38,453 nucleotides of DNA from Cellulomonas sp. HZM (GTDB taxonomy: Bacteria > Actinomycetota > Actinomycetes > Actinomycetales > Cellulomonadaceae). The stretch covers positions 1-38,453 of the forward strand of contig NZ_JEOE01000025.1 in the NCBI RefSeq assembly GCF_000708885.1, given 5' to 3'. The translations under genes were made by a program, and so were the position numbers. Position 1 is the first letter of the stretch, and each line of letters begins with the position of its first letter. Shown one piece after another: positions 1 to 6,910 of this stretch. The notes beneath the pieces were generated by a model that saw only the letters and a list, made by a program, of their open reading frames with translations, had not been told where the DNA came from and searched no databases.

Positions 1-1
1 G

Positions 2-1576
2 GAGGCGTTGGCGGACCCGGTCGCGCAGGCGAGGTTCACTGAGGCGGTCACGGGTATGACACCGGTGCAGACCCGCAGGACGATCCTGGAGTACGCGGCG
101 GTCTTCGACCCGGGCCGGGTGCAGGACGAGCACGACCAGGTCCGGCGGGACCGGTTCTTCAACCTGTCCGGTCACGGCGCCGGGGTCAAGGTCACCGGGT
201 TCCTGGACGCCACCACCGGGCACGCGCTACGCCTGGCGTTGGAGGCGGCCTCGCCGCGGGTCGAGGGGGATGAACGCACCGGGCAGCAACGCCGCGCCGA
301 CGCGTTGGGTGCCATCGCCGGCCACGCACTCGGGTGCGGCACCGGCGACGGCGGAACGGACACGGGCACGAGCGCCGGCGCGGGTGCAGGTGTGGGCAGC
401 GGTGGCTCGACGCGCACCGGCAAGCCCGGCGGGTTGTCCGGGGTGCGCAACCGCCCGCACATCTCGTTGATCGTGCCCGCCGAGACGATGGTCGAGCTGC
501 ACCGTGCCGGCCTGGCCGGAGAGGCCGGTCGCATCCACCACGCCCGACAGGCCGACGGCCGCGGCCGGCCGCAGGACGACACAGGCCCCACGGCGGATCT
601 CGCCCGTCGCGACAGCAACGACACCGGGCACGCGCGCAACACCGACAACACCGGCGGCACCGGCCGCGCGGGCGGCACGGGCGGCATGGGTGGCGTCACG
701 GGTTCCGCGGGCGGCAGAGGCGACACAGTCGCCGCCGAGGGCAGAGGCGACACGGTCGCGGGTGTCGGGGACATGCTGTTGTCCGACCTGCCCGGTCCGC
801 GCACCGCCGACGGTGAACTGATCACCACCCGCTCGGCTGCGGGGCATCTGGCTGCCGGGCTCGCGGGGGTGCCCGCACCGACCCTGGAGGACGGGACACC
901 GGTGGCGCTCTCGGAGCTGGCCAAGGCGTTGTGCGACTGCGACATCACCCGCATCGCGATCACCGCGGACAACGTGCCCGTCGACCTCGGCAGGACCGCC
1001 CGGGTGTACACCGGGGCGCACCGGCGGGCCGTGACCGTGCGGGACCAGGGGTGCGCCTGGAACGGGTGCGAGACACCCGCCCGGTTCACCGAGATCCACC
1101 ACATCCGCTGGTGGGACCGAGACAACGGCGAAACCTCCCTCGAGAACGCCGTGATGCTCTGCGACTACCACCACCACCGCGTCCACGAACACAACCTGAC
1201 CATCGAACGACACCAACCACCGCCCCCACGGAAGCCCGGCCGACGACGACCACGCATCGAGAACAGCGACACACCACCCGACCGCCCGGCCGGGAACCCC
1301 GATACGCCCGACGCGGCGCAGGACGGGCAGTCCGGCACGCCCGACGCGGCGCAGGACGGGCAGTCCGGCACGCCCGGCACCTCGCACGGCGGGCAGCGCG
1401 ATCCGGCCCGCGCGTCGCGAGGTGGGAACATCGACGAGGTCGATGCCGCGGTCGGCAGCCTCAGCTCGCCCGAGGGGTTGCCGCCGCTCGCGCGGCCCCG
1501 AGCGACCTACACCTTCCGGCGCGCCGGCGACGGCACAGTCGTCAATGAGCCACGACGATCAGGAGCCGCCGCCTGA
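2..1576 (+). CDS. DUF222/HNH endonuclease (13E12 repeat family), 5'-truncated by window edge
   Basis: The frame is open to the left edge, so the real start lies upstream and the TTG at 8 is only an internal codon. The visible protein (about 524 residues) has the C-terminal half of a DUF222 region and then an HNH nuclease module near 1015-1190, with CAWNGC, the metal-binding core EIHHIRWW, and a final CDYHHHRVHE. This arrangement is typical of the multicopy actinobacterial 13E12/REP13E12 family, usually annotated as HNH endonucleases of unknown biological role. The region about 330-770 is a Gly/Thr/Asp-rich low-complexity insert, and the C-terminal tail after the HNH is Pro/Asp-rich with a 33-bp in-frame tandem duplication (1304-1369). 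Family assignment is firm. Whether it is a mobile or homing nuclease cannot be told from this fragment. Confidence 0.9.
   Translation, partial: EALADPVAQARFTEAVTGMTPVQTRRTILEYAAVFDPGRVQDEHDQVRRDRFFNLSGHGAGVKVTGFLDATTGHALRLALEAASPRVEGDERTGQQRRADALGAIAGHALGCGTGDGGTDTGTSAGAGAGVGSGGSTRTGKPGGLSGVRNRPHISLIVPAETMVELHRAGLAGEAGRIHHARQADGRGRPQDDTGPTADLARRDSNDTGHARNTDNTGGTGRAGGTGGMGGVTGSAGGRGDTVAAEGRGDTVAGVGDMLLSDLPGPRTADGELITTRSAAGHLAAGLAGVPAPTLEDGTPVALSELAKALCDCDITRIAITADNVPVDLGRTARVYTGAHRRAVTVRDQGCAWNGCETPARFTEIHHIRWWDRDNGETSLENAVMLCDYHHHRVHEHNLTIERHQPPPPRKPGRRRPRIENSDTPPDRPAGNPDTPDAAQDGQSGTPDAAQDGQSGTPGTSHGGQRDPARASRGGNIDEVDAAVGSLSSPEGLPPLARPRATYTFRRAGDGTVVNEPRRSGAAA
1304..1369 (+). repeat. 33-bp in-frame tandem duplication in the HNH gene
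   Basis: Two exact 33-bp copies, 1304-1336 and 1337-1369, encode TPDAAQDGQSG twice in the disordered tail of the HNH protein. A third, degenerate start of the unit (TPGTS) follows. The exact identity suggests a recent slippage or recombination event. Confidence 0.9.
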
Positions 1577-1586
1577 GGCCGGCGAC

Positions 1587-1644
1587 GCACTCGGCACGTC
1601 GATGCCACTCACCTGTTGCCGCACTCGGCACGTCGGTGCCACTC
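1587..1644. repeat. Two 24-bp direct repeats, each with a small dyad
   Basis: Copies at 1587-1610 and 1621-1644 differ at one base and are separated by 10 bp, just after the HNH stop codon. Each contains GGCAC-N4-GTGCC or a one-mismatch version, able to form a short stem. They could be 3' hairpins of the HNH transcript or a protein-binding site. No T-tract follows, so a classic terminator is not supported. Confidence 0.6.
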
Positions 1645-1749
1645 GGCCGGCGACACTCGCCACAGGCAGAACGCGCGCGTCACCGGCTCGGCTGTGCTCG
1701 TCCGACGACGCGCGGGGCGCAAGGTCTCATGTTCGCGGCCGGTTCGTCC

Positions 1750-1755
1750 GATACT
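1750..1755 (+). promoter_or_regulatory. Possible -10 element for a leaderless transcript
   Basis: GATACT lies seven bases before the ATG at 1763, and no Shine-Dalgarno sequence precedes that ATG. This spacing fits an actinobacterial -10 element driving a leaderless mRNA. There is no convincing -35 hexamer, so this is tentative. Confidence 0.3.
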
Positions 1756-1762
1756 CGGATGC

Positions 1763-2296
1763 ATGACGACGTTCGAGGACCTCGACCTGGCGGAGGCGTT
1801 CGAAGACTTCTCGCCCAGCGAGGAGACCGGGCGCCGTCATCGTGGCTGGATCACGGCGGTCGCCATGCTGCTCGCGGCGGTGCTCGTCGGCTGCGGGCTG
1901 GTGTGGCTGTTCGCGGACCGCAGCTCGACCCCCGTCGCCACCGTGACGGCCGAGCAGCTCGAGCCGCTCCTGGCGCAGCCGCAGAACGTGCGCGACCAGC
2001 CGCCCGCGGCGGCGCTCGACGGCACCTCGCTCGTCTCCACGAGCACGCGGTTCCTCACGATGTCGAGCCTCGGCACCCTGTACGCCGCGACCACCGCGAA
2101 CGGCCGCCTGTGCCTGCTCGCGGTGCCGAAGGGCGACCTGCCCGCCACGTCGTGCACGCGGCCGCGCGCCGGTGCGGTGGTCCTGCTGCAGCCGGACGTC
2201 GACGGCCCGGCCGTGCAGCTCGTGCCGCAGGGCGGCAAGGTCCCGACGGGCGAGGGCTGGAAGCAGCTCGCGTCCGGCGTGTACGAGCACGCCTGA
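1763..2296 (+). CDS. Small single-pass membrane protein, function unknown
   Basis: This encodes 177 residues. The N-terminus is acidic (TTFEDLDLAEAFEDF). One membrane segment lies at about residues 28-48 (WITAVAMLLAAVLVGCGLVW), followed by an outside domain of about 125 residues with two cysteines (in LCLLAVP and TSCTRP) that could form a disulfide. The frame runs open to 1616, but the ATG at 1763 is chosen because the acidic N-terminus then leads straight into the anchor and a -10-like GATACT sits seven bases upstream. The topology resembles an anchored extracytoplasmic domain, but I do not recognise the family. The last codons and stop are duplicated in tandem downstream (2264-2337). Confidence 0.7.
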   Translation: MTTFEDLDLAEAFEDFSPSEETGRRHRGWITAVAMLLAAVLVGCGLVWLFADRSSTPVATVTAEQLEPLLAQPQNVRDQPPAAALDGTSLVSTSTRFLTMSSLGTLYAATTANGRLCLLAVPKGDLPATSCTRPRAGAVVLLQPDVDGPAVQLVPQGGKVPTGEGWKQLASGVYEHA

Positions 2297-2337
2297 CGAC
2301 CAGCTCGCGTCCGGCGTGTACGAGCACGCCTGACGAC
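2264..2337 (+). repeat. 37-bp exact tandem duplication spanning a stop codon
   Basis: Copies 2264-2300 and 2301-2337 are identical and each contains the codons QLASGVYEHA followed by TGA. A third partial copy begins at 2338. The first copy ends the membrane-protein gene, so the second is untranslated. Confidence 0.95.
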
Positions 2338-2499
2338 CAGCTCACGTCACGGCGCCCCGAAGCGATGCCACCGACCGCAGCACTCGACGGCAGAGCGCCT
2401 CGCATCGTCGTGGCATGACGCGGTCGTCGCCCGCGACCACGAGGATCGCGATGTCGCACCGGAGCACAGCGCTCGCACGCAGCGCGCGGCCCGCACCGC

Positions 2500-3453
2500 T
2501 CAGACGGCCGCGTCGGCCAGTACGTCGACCAGTCGGCGCACGCTCGACGTCAGCCCCCACCGCTCGCTGAGGGCGACGAGCGCGTCGGGATCCGCGGGCG
2601 TCGCCGGGAGCGCGTCGTCGTCCCGTGCCACCGGCGCGTCCGGGGCGACCCGCACGACGCCGGGCGCGACATCGAGATACTTCGCGGCCTCCGTGAGCCG
2701 GCGCAGCTGCGTCGCGGTCAGGCCCGGGTCGTGCGCGTCGCGCGCCGCGAGGATCCCGGCGAGCGAGCCGTAGCGGTGCACGAGCGCCGCGGCCGTCTTC
2801 TCGCCGATGCCCGGCACGCCGGGCAGCCCGTCGCTCGGGTCACCGCGCAGCGCCGCCATGTCCGCGTAAGCGGCACCCGTGGGCACGGAGTAGCGCTCGA
2901 CGAGGCGCGCCTGGTCGACGACCTCGAGGTCCTTGATGCCGCGCACCGTGTAGAGCACGCGCACCCGCGCCTCGTCGTCGACGAGCTGGAACAGGTCCCG
3001 GTCCCCCGTGACCACGTCGATCGCGGCGCGCTCGGCGGGCGGGCGCTCGCGCTCACGTGCGACGAGCGTGCCGATGACGTCGTCGGCCTCGAACCCGGGG
3101 GCCCCCAGCCGTGCGATGCCGAACGCGGCGAGCACGTCGACGATCACCGGCACCTGCGGCTGCAGCGTGTCCGGCACCTCCTCGACGTCGCCCTCGGGCG
3201 CGGCGACCGCGACGCGATGGGCCTTGTACGTGGGGATCGCGTCGACGCGGAACGCGGGGCGCCAGTCGTCGTCCCAGCACGCGACGAGACGTGTGGGCCG
3301 ACGGTCGACGACCAGCCGCGCGATCATGTCGAGCAGGCCACGCACGGCGTTGACGGGCTGCCCGTCGGGCGAGCGCACCGAGTCGGGAACCCCGAAGTAC
3401 GCGCGGAAGTACAGGGAGGCCGTGTCGAGGAGCAGCAGGCGCGACTCGGTCAC
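2500..3453 (-). CDS. 5'-3' exonuclease (FEN/PolI N-terminal nuclease-like)
   Basis: This 317-residue protein matches the stand-alone actinobacterial 5'-3' exonuclease related to the N-terminal nuclease of DNA polymerase I. Acidic metal-binding positions are visible in order: LLLLDTAS (D10), CWDDDWRPAFR (60-69), FEADDVIGTL (121-130) and TGDRDLFQL (D151, D153). A helix-3-turn-helix DNA-binding motif follows (GDPSDGLPGVPGIGEKTAAA, about 204-223). These enzymes remove RNA primers and 5' flaps in replication and repair. The GTG start overlaps the stop of the upstream membrane-protein gene by 4 bp, so the two are probably translationally coupled. No polymerase domain follows, so this is not polA. 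Confidence 0.9.
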   Translation of the reverse strand: MTESRLLLLDTASLYFRAYFGVPDSVRSPDGQPVNAVRGLLDMIARLVVDRRPTRLVACWDDDWRPAFRVDAIPTYKAHRVAVAAPEGDVEEVPDTLQPQVPVIVDVLAAFGIARLGAPGFEADDVIGTLVARERERPPAERAAIDVVTGDRDLFQLVDDEARVRVLYTVRGIKDLEVVDQARLVERYSVPTGAAYADMAALRGDPSDGLPGVPGIGEKTAAALVHRYGSLAGILAARDAHDPGLTATQLRRLTEAAKYLDVAPGVVRVAPDAPVARDDDALPATPADPDALVALSERWGLTSSVRRLVDVLADAAV

Positions 3454-4208
3454 GCGGTGCTCCCGGAGGTCGGGGGTGGGGTGGTCGCGGAGGCGGCACT
3501 CGGACCGGTCGAGGGACCGGCGGCGGGGGCGGGCGACGCAGCGGGGCTCGTCGCGGCCGAAGACCCCGGACCCGTGGCCACCTCAGGGGTCGCCCCAGGT
3601 GCCGCAACGGGGGCCGCCACGGTCGCCGCCTGCTTCGGCTCCTTCGGCGGGAGTCCCAACCGCTTGCGGAAGATCTGCCGCTGCACCCACCACCCGGCTC
3701 CGGACAGCGCGAGCCACACGACGGTCATGACGAGCTGCTGCCACCCGTCGTCGGGGTGCGCGAGCAGGCCGAGCGACGGCCAGACGGTGGCGATCCCGGA
3801 CATCGTCAGGCTCGCGCCGCCGAGCGCGGTGAACCAGAGCAGCGCCCGCCGGTGGTACTTCTCGGCCAGGGTCGCGGCGGCGTACGCGACGACGAGCACC
3901 AGGACGATGCCCAGCAGCACGCTCGTCGCGTCGTTCCCGAGCGCCGACCAGATCTTCGAACCGATCACCGCTCCCGTCACCAACCCGATGACGAACGTCG
4001 CGAACCTGAACACGAGCGAGACCACGAGCCACGCGACGATCCCCGTCCCGAGCGCGATCCAGAACAGGTCCCACCCGGTCGCACCGAGCGCGTCGCCCAC
4101 CAGGTAGCCGACGGCGAACCCGGACGCGAGGAGCGCGAGGTTCACCGAGCCGATGCCCCAGAAGCACAGCAGCAGACCGATGAGCAGGACCACCACACCT
4201 GAGGACAT
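3450..4208 (-). CDS. Polytopic membrane protein, DUF4203-like
   Basis: This encodes about 252 residues. Six or seven hydrophobic segments fill the first 175 residues (GVVVLLIGLLLCFWGIG, LALLASGFAVGYLVGDALG, LFWIALGTGIVAWLVVSLVF and so on) and are rich in small residues, as in DUF4203/TM7S3-TM198-type proteins. An Ala/Pro/Thr/Ser-rich disordered tail follows. I chose the ATG at 4208 because GGGAGG lies six bases upstream; a GTG at 4211 is the alternative but sits too close. Function is unknown. It shares a 4-bp start/stop overlap with the exonuclease gene downstream. Confidence 0.75.
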   Translation of the reverse strand: MSSGVVVLLIGLLLCFWGIGSVNLALLASGFAVGYLVGDALGATGWDLFWIALGTGIVAWLVVSLVFRFATFVIGLVTGAVIGSKIWSALGNDATSVLLGIVLVLVVAYAAATLAEKYHRRALLWFTALGGASLTMSGIATVWPSLGLLAHPDDGWQQLVMTVVWLALSGAGWWVQRQIFRKRLGLPPKEPKQAATVAAPVAAPGATPEVATGPGSSAATSPAASPAPAAGPSTGPSAASATTPPPTSGSTA

Positions 4209-4329
4209 CACGAGCCTCCCTGGCGTCGAGCCGACGTCGAACTGGCGTCGAACCTCACGTCGACCTCGCGTCGACCCTGCTCACGCTAGTGGTCGCACCG
4301 CGCCAGGTCTCCCCCACGCGGGTGCTCCG

Positions 4330-4343
4330 CGCGACATGTCGCG
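4330..4343. other. 14-bp perfect palindrome, candidate operator
   Basis: CGCGACATGTCGCG reads the same on both strands. It lies in the 194-bp gap between the end of the anti-sigma-like gene and the start of the DUF4203-like gene. The adjacent 4224-4280 stretch has irregular repeats of CGTCGA. It could be an operator for the downstream membrane-protein/exonuclease pair. It has no loop, so it is a poor terminator. Confidence 0.45.
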
Positions 4344-4402
4344 GACGAGGGCCACGCCGCTCCCCTCAGTGCGGCGCGGGCCCTCGCCCGGGTCTGGGTG
4401 CC

Positions 4403-5953
4403 CTACCGCCCGGCGGTGAGGTCGAGCCGGGAGTCGACGACCGCGATCACGGTCCACTGCGAGCCGTCCGTGCCCGTGAGCTCGTAGGTCGGCGCGAGCA
4501 CCACCGCGCCGTCGTCGGCCGTGTACGTCCCGAGCACGAGCGTCGCGTGGTCGATCGTGACCTCGGAGACGGGCCACGGGATCGCGGCACCCGGGTCGAG
4601 CGGGTCGGGTGCGGTCGTCGGAGCCTGCGACGGGGCGACGGCGGCCCCCTGCGCCGCGAGAGTCGAGCCCTGGGCGTCGGCCGCGAACGGCATCACGCCG
4701 CCCCAGCCCCCGCCGGACGACCCGAACCGCGGGTCGCCCAGCCGGTCGACGGCCACCGCGGGGCTGACCACGTCGTAGCTGCCGAGCGTGACGAGCGGAG
4801 CGAGGGGACCGTTCATCGACACGATCCCGTCGGCCGTGAGCGAGACCTGCCACTGGTCCGCGGCGCCCTGGCCCTCGACCGTGCGCGTCGCGGTGACGAA
4901 CGTCTGGGCGGGGTCCCCGGAGTCGCCGACGACGAACGTGAGCCCCGCGGTGTCGACCCCCATGCGCGCGAGCACGTCCTTCGACGTGGCGACCGCGTCC
5001 TTCTTCGTCGGCGCGTCCCCCGCGGACGGCGTCGCGCACGGCGCGATGCCGCCGGGCTCGGCGGTCCCCACGGGGTCCGGCTCGATCGCGTCGCCGCTGG
5101 TCTTGTCCGGCGCCGAGCGGTACTCGCAACCGCCCGTCGTCTTCGTCGGGTCGTAGTAGCTGAGCGACGTCGTGCCGTCGGGTGCGAGCGTCACGGTCGC
5201 GGCGGAGCCGTCGTCGGGGCCGACCGTCCAGCCCCAGCTCATGGTCGGCGTCCCGGTCACACCGAGCGCCTTCGCGACCCGCGCCGCGGAGTCCTTCGAG
5301 TACGTCGAGGCCGCGTCGTAGGACCACGCCTGGGCCGAGCCGCCGTCCGCGGACAGTCCCTTCTGCGCGAACACGGTCCGGCCGTACCCGTAGCGGAGCA
5401 TCGCCGACGAGGCGAAGCCCGAAGCGCTCGAGGCCGACGTCCCCGCCAGGCCCTGGGGCGACGCGAGCCCCTGGGATGCCCCGGAGTCCTGCGCCCCGTG
5501 CGCCGGCAGGTCGAACATCTCGACGCCGCCCTTCTGCGCGACCCGATGGGACGAGCCCTCGGCCGTCGGCGTCGCCTCGTGCTGGGTGCCGACGAGGTAC
5601 CCACCGCCACCGACGACCACGACACCCGCGACCGCGGCGGCGACCTGCAGCCAGCGCGCAGGACGGCGTGCGCGGACGGACCCGAGCGGCACGACCTCGG
5701 CGGTCTCACCAGCGTCGGCCGGGACGTCGGCAGGCGAGGTGGCGGCCGCGTCCGCACGCTCGGGCGACTCGCCCGACGAGGTGGTCCTCGCGGCCGGCCA
5801 CGTGACGCCGGTCTGGGCCGCGACCGCGGCGCGCAGTCGCTCCACGTCGGGCGACGTCCCCGCGGCCGGGTCGGCAGCGGCGACCGCGTCGAGCGCGCGC
5901 TGCGCGTCGTCGCGAGCGGTGTCGCGTGCCTCGTCGTCCGGTGTGCTCGTCAC
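4403..5953 (-). CDS. Putative membrane anti-sigma-type regulator paired with the ECF sigma factor
   Basis: This encodes 516 residues from a GTG start with GGAGGG seven bases upstream; the open frame extends to 5992 but lacks a ribosome site there. Residues 1-100 are cytoplasmic, Asp/Ala-rich and helical. One membrane segment follows (WLQVAAAVAGVVVVGGGGYL, about 101-120), then a large outside region of about 390 residues containing two cysteines (GGCEY and APCATP). Position right after a sigma factor gene (73-bp gap) and this topology suggest an anti-sigma factor. I do not see the usual HxxxCxxC zinc-binding anti-sigma motif in the N-terminal part, so that role is inference from context. The outside part resembles no domain I can name and may sense an envelope signal. 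Confidence 0.65.
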   Translation of the reverse strand: MTSTPDDEARDTARDDAQRALDAVAAADPAAGTSPDVERLRAAVAAQTGVTWPAARTTSSGESPERADAAATSPADVPADAGETAEVVPLGSVRARRPARWLQVAAAVAGVVVVGGGGYLVGTQHEATPTAEGSSHRVAQKGGVEMFDLPAHGAQDSGASQGLASPQGLAGTSASSASGFASSAMLRYGYGRTVFAQKGLSADGGSAQAWSYDAASTYSKDSAARVAKALGVTGTPTMSWGWTVGPDDGSAATVTLAPDGTTSLSYYDPTKTTGGCEYRSAPDKTSGDAIEPDPVGTAEPGGIAPCATPSAGDAPTKKDAVATSKDVLARMGVDTAGLTFVVGDSGDPAQTFVTATRTVEGQGAADQWQVSLTADGIVSMNGPLAPLVTLGSYDVVSPAVAVDRLGDPRFGSSGGGWGGVMPFAADAQGSTLAAQGAAVAPSQAPTTAPDPLDPGAAIPWPVSEVTIDHATLVLGTYTADDGAVVLAPTYELTGTDGSQWTVIAVVDSRLDLTAGR

Positions 5954-5999
5954 GGTGCTGCCCTCCGGGGTCGGTGTCGTCCTCCACCCCACCTGTGTC

Positions 6000-6021
6000 C
6001 CGGACGGCCCCCGTCTTGCAC
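6000..6021 (-). promoter_or_regulatory. Motif GTGCAAGA shared with the sigma gene upstream region (copy 2)
   Basis: On the minus strand GTGCAAGA followed by a GG-rich stretch lies between the sigma gene stop and the anti-sigma start. The same eight bases occur upstream of the sigma gene (6871-6890). A repeated motif flanking an ECF-type gene could be an autoregulatory promoter element or operator. Two copies are thin evidence. Confidence 0.3.
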
Positions 6022-6026
6022 GGCGG

Positions 6027-6797
6027 TCAGTCGGAGACGGACCGCCACGCGGCCGCGAGCCGCGAGCGCGCCCGGCTCAGAGCGGCGTCCGCACCACCGC
6101 GGGTGATCCCCAGAACCGCGGCGAGTGCCTCGCCTGTGAGCCCCTCCCACGCGTGCAGCAGCACGATCTGGCGGTCACGCGGAGAGAGCGCCGCGAGCGC
6201 CGTACGGACCTCGTCGTCGCGCACGGCCCGCAGCGCGGGGTCGTCGTCGTCCGGCTCGTCGGGCACGTCTGCGACCAGCACCGGCCGCTGCTTGCGGCGA
6301 TGGTTCGCGACGACGAAGCCCGCGGTGCGGTAGACCCACGCGAGCTCGTGCCCGTCGGGCACCTCGTCGCGGCGACGCCATGCGACCGCGAGGACGTCGG
6401 CCGCGAGGTCCTCGACGTCGGAGCGGTCGACCCGGCGCGCGAGGTAGCGGTGCAGGGGCGTGGCGTGCGTGCGGACCAGGTCGTCGAACCAGGGGACGTC
6501 GTGCGCGGGCGCCGCGGTGTCGCGGTGCGCGGGCGCCGCGGTGTCGTCGTGCGCGGGCGCCGCGATGCCGTGGTGCGCGGGCGCCGCGGTGTCGTCGTGC
6601 GCGGGCGCCGCGGTGTCGTCGTGCGCGGGCGCCGCGGTGTCGTCGTGCGCGGGCGCCGCGATGCCATGGTGCGCGGGCGCCGCGGTGTCGTCGTCCCGCT
6701 CCGGCGCCGGGTGGTCGGTGGCCGCGGGCACGCCGTCGACCTCCCTGCCGCCGCTCGTCGTCCCCACCCGCTGCCCCTCGGCCGTCCCCACGCTCAC
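6027..6797 (-). CDS. ECF-type RNA polymerase sigma factor with N-terminal His/Asp octapeptide repeats
   Basis: This encodes 256 residues. The C-terminal 165 residues are a sigma-70-family protein: region 2 (DDLVRTHATPLHRYLARRV, SDVEDLAADVLAVAWRRRDE) and region 4 (LSPRDRQIVLLHAWEGLTGE, AAVLGITRGGADAALSRARS). The N-terminal extension carries eight tandem octapeptides of type HDDTAAPA (variants HHGIAAPA, HRDTAAPA), which is not a standard part of ECF factors. The GTG at 6797 is preceded by GGGAGGGGG; a GTG at 6731 also has a good ribosome site (GGGAGG, eight bases away), and the frame opens at an ATG at 6863 without one. The repeats are translated in every case. The putative anti-sigma gene follows 73 bp downstream. 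Sigma function is firm; the repeat's role is unknown. Confidence 0.88.
   Translation of the reverse strand: MSVGTAEGQRVGTTSGGREVDGVPAATDHPAPERDDDTAAPAHHGIAAPAHDDTAAPAHDDTAAPAHDDTAAPAHHGIAAPAHDDTAAPAHRDTAAPAHDVPWFDDLVRTHATPLHRYLARRVDRSDVEDLAADVLAVAWRRRDEVPDGHELAWVYRTAGFVVANHRRKQRPVLVADVPDEPDDDDPALRAVRDDEVRTALAALSPRDRQIVLLHAWEGLTGEALAAVLGITRGGADAALSRARSRLAAAWRSVSD
6501..6692 (-). repeat. Eight 24-bp tandem repeats coding for octapeptides
   Basis: Eight back-to-back 24-bp units start at 6501, 6525, 6549, 6573, 6597, 6621, 6645 and 6669. They share the core GTGCGCGGGCGCCGCG and vary in the last bases. On the minus strand they encode (H/D)(D/H/R)(D/G)(T/I)AAPA inside the sigma factor. There are no spacers, so this is a coding minisatellite and not a CRISPR. 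Confidence 0.97.
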
Positions 6798-6870
6798 GCT
6801 GCCCCCTCCCGTCCGCGCCCGGGCAGCCGCCCGCGCGCGAGCGGCGCGCCGCTCGACGTGCATGTGTCAC

Positions 6871-6890
6871 GTCATGGGCCGATCTTGCAC
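6871..6890 (-). promoter_or_regulatory. Motif GTGCAAGA upstream of the sigma gene (copy 1)
   Basis: GTGCAAGATCGGCC on the minus strand lies about 75 bp before the chosen sigma start. It matches the first eight bases of the copy at 6000-6021. It is a candidate promoter or autoregulatory element of the sigma/anti-sigma pair. Low confidence. Confidence 0.3.
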
Positions 6891-6910
6891 CCCCGGCGAT
6901 CTCCGACGGG

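Noticed and set aside
2..1576. HNH gene as a sign of an intein, group I intron or prophage
   Set aside because: The DUF222-HNH arrangement is a free-standing actinobacterial family; no intein splice motifs or phage genes surround it.
6501..6692. CRISPR-like array
   Set aside because: The units are directly adjacent with no spacers and keep an open reading frame inside a sigma factor.
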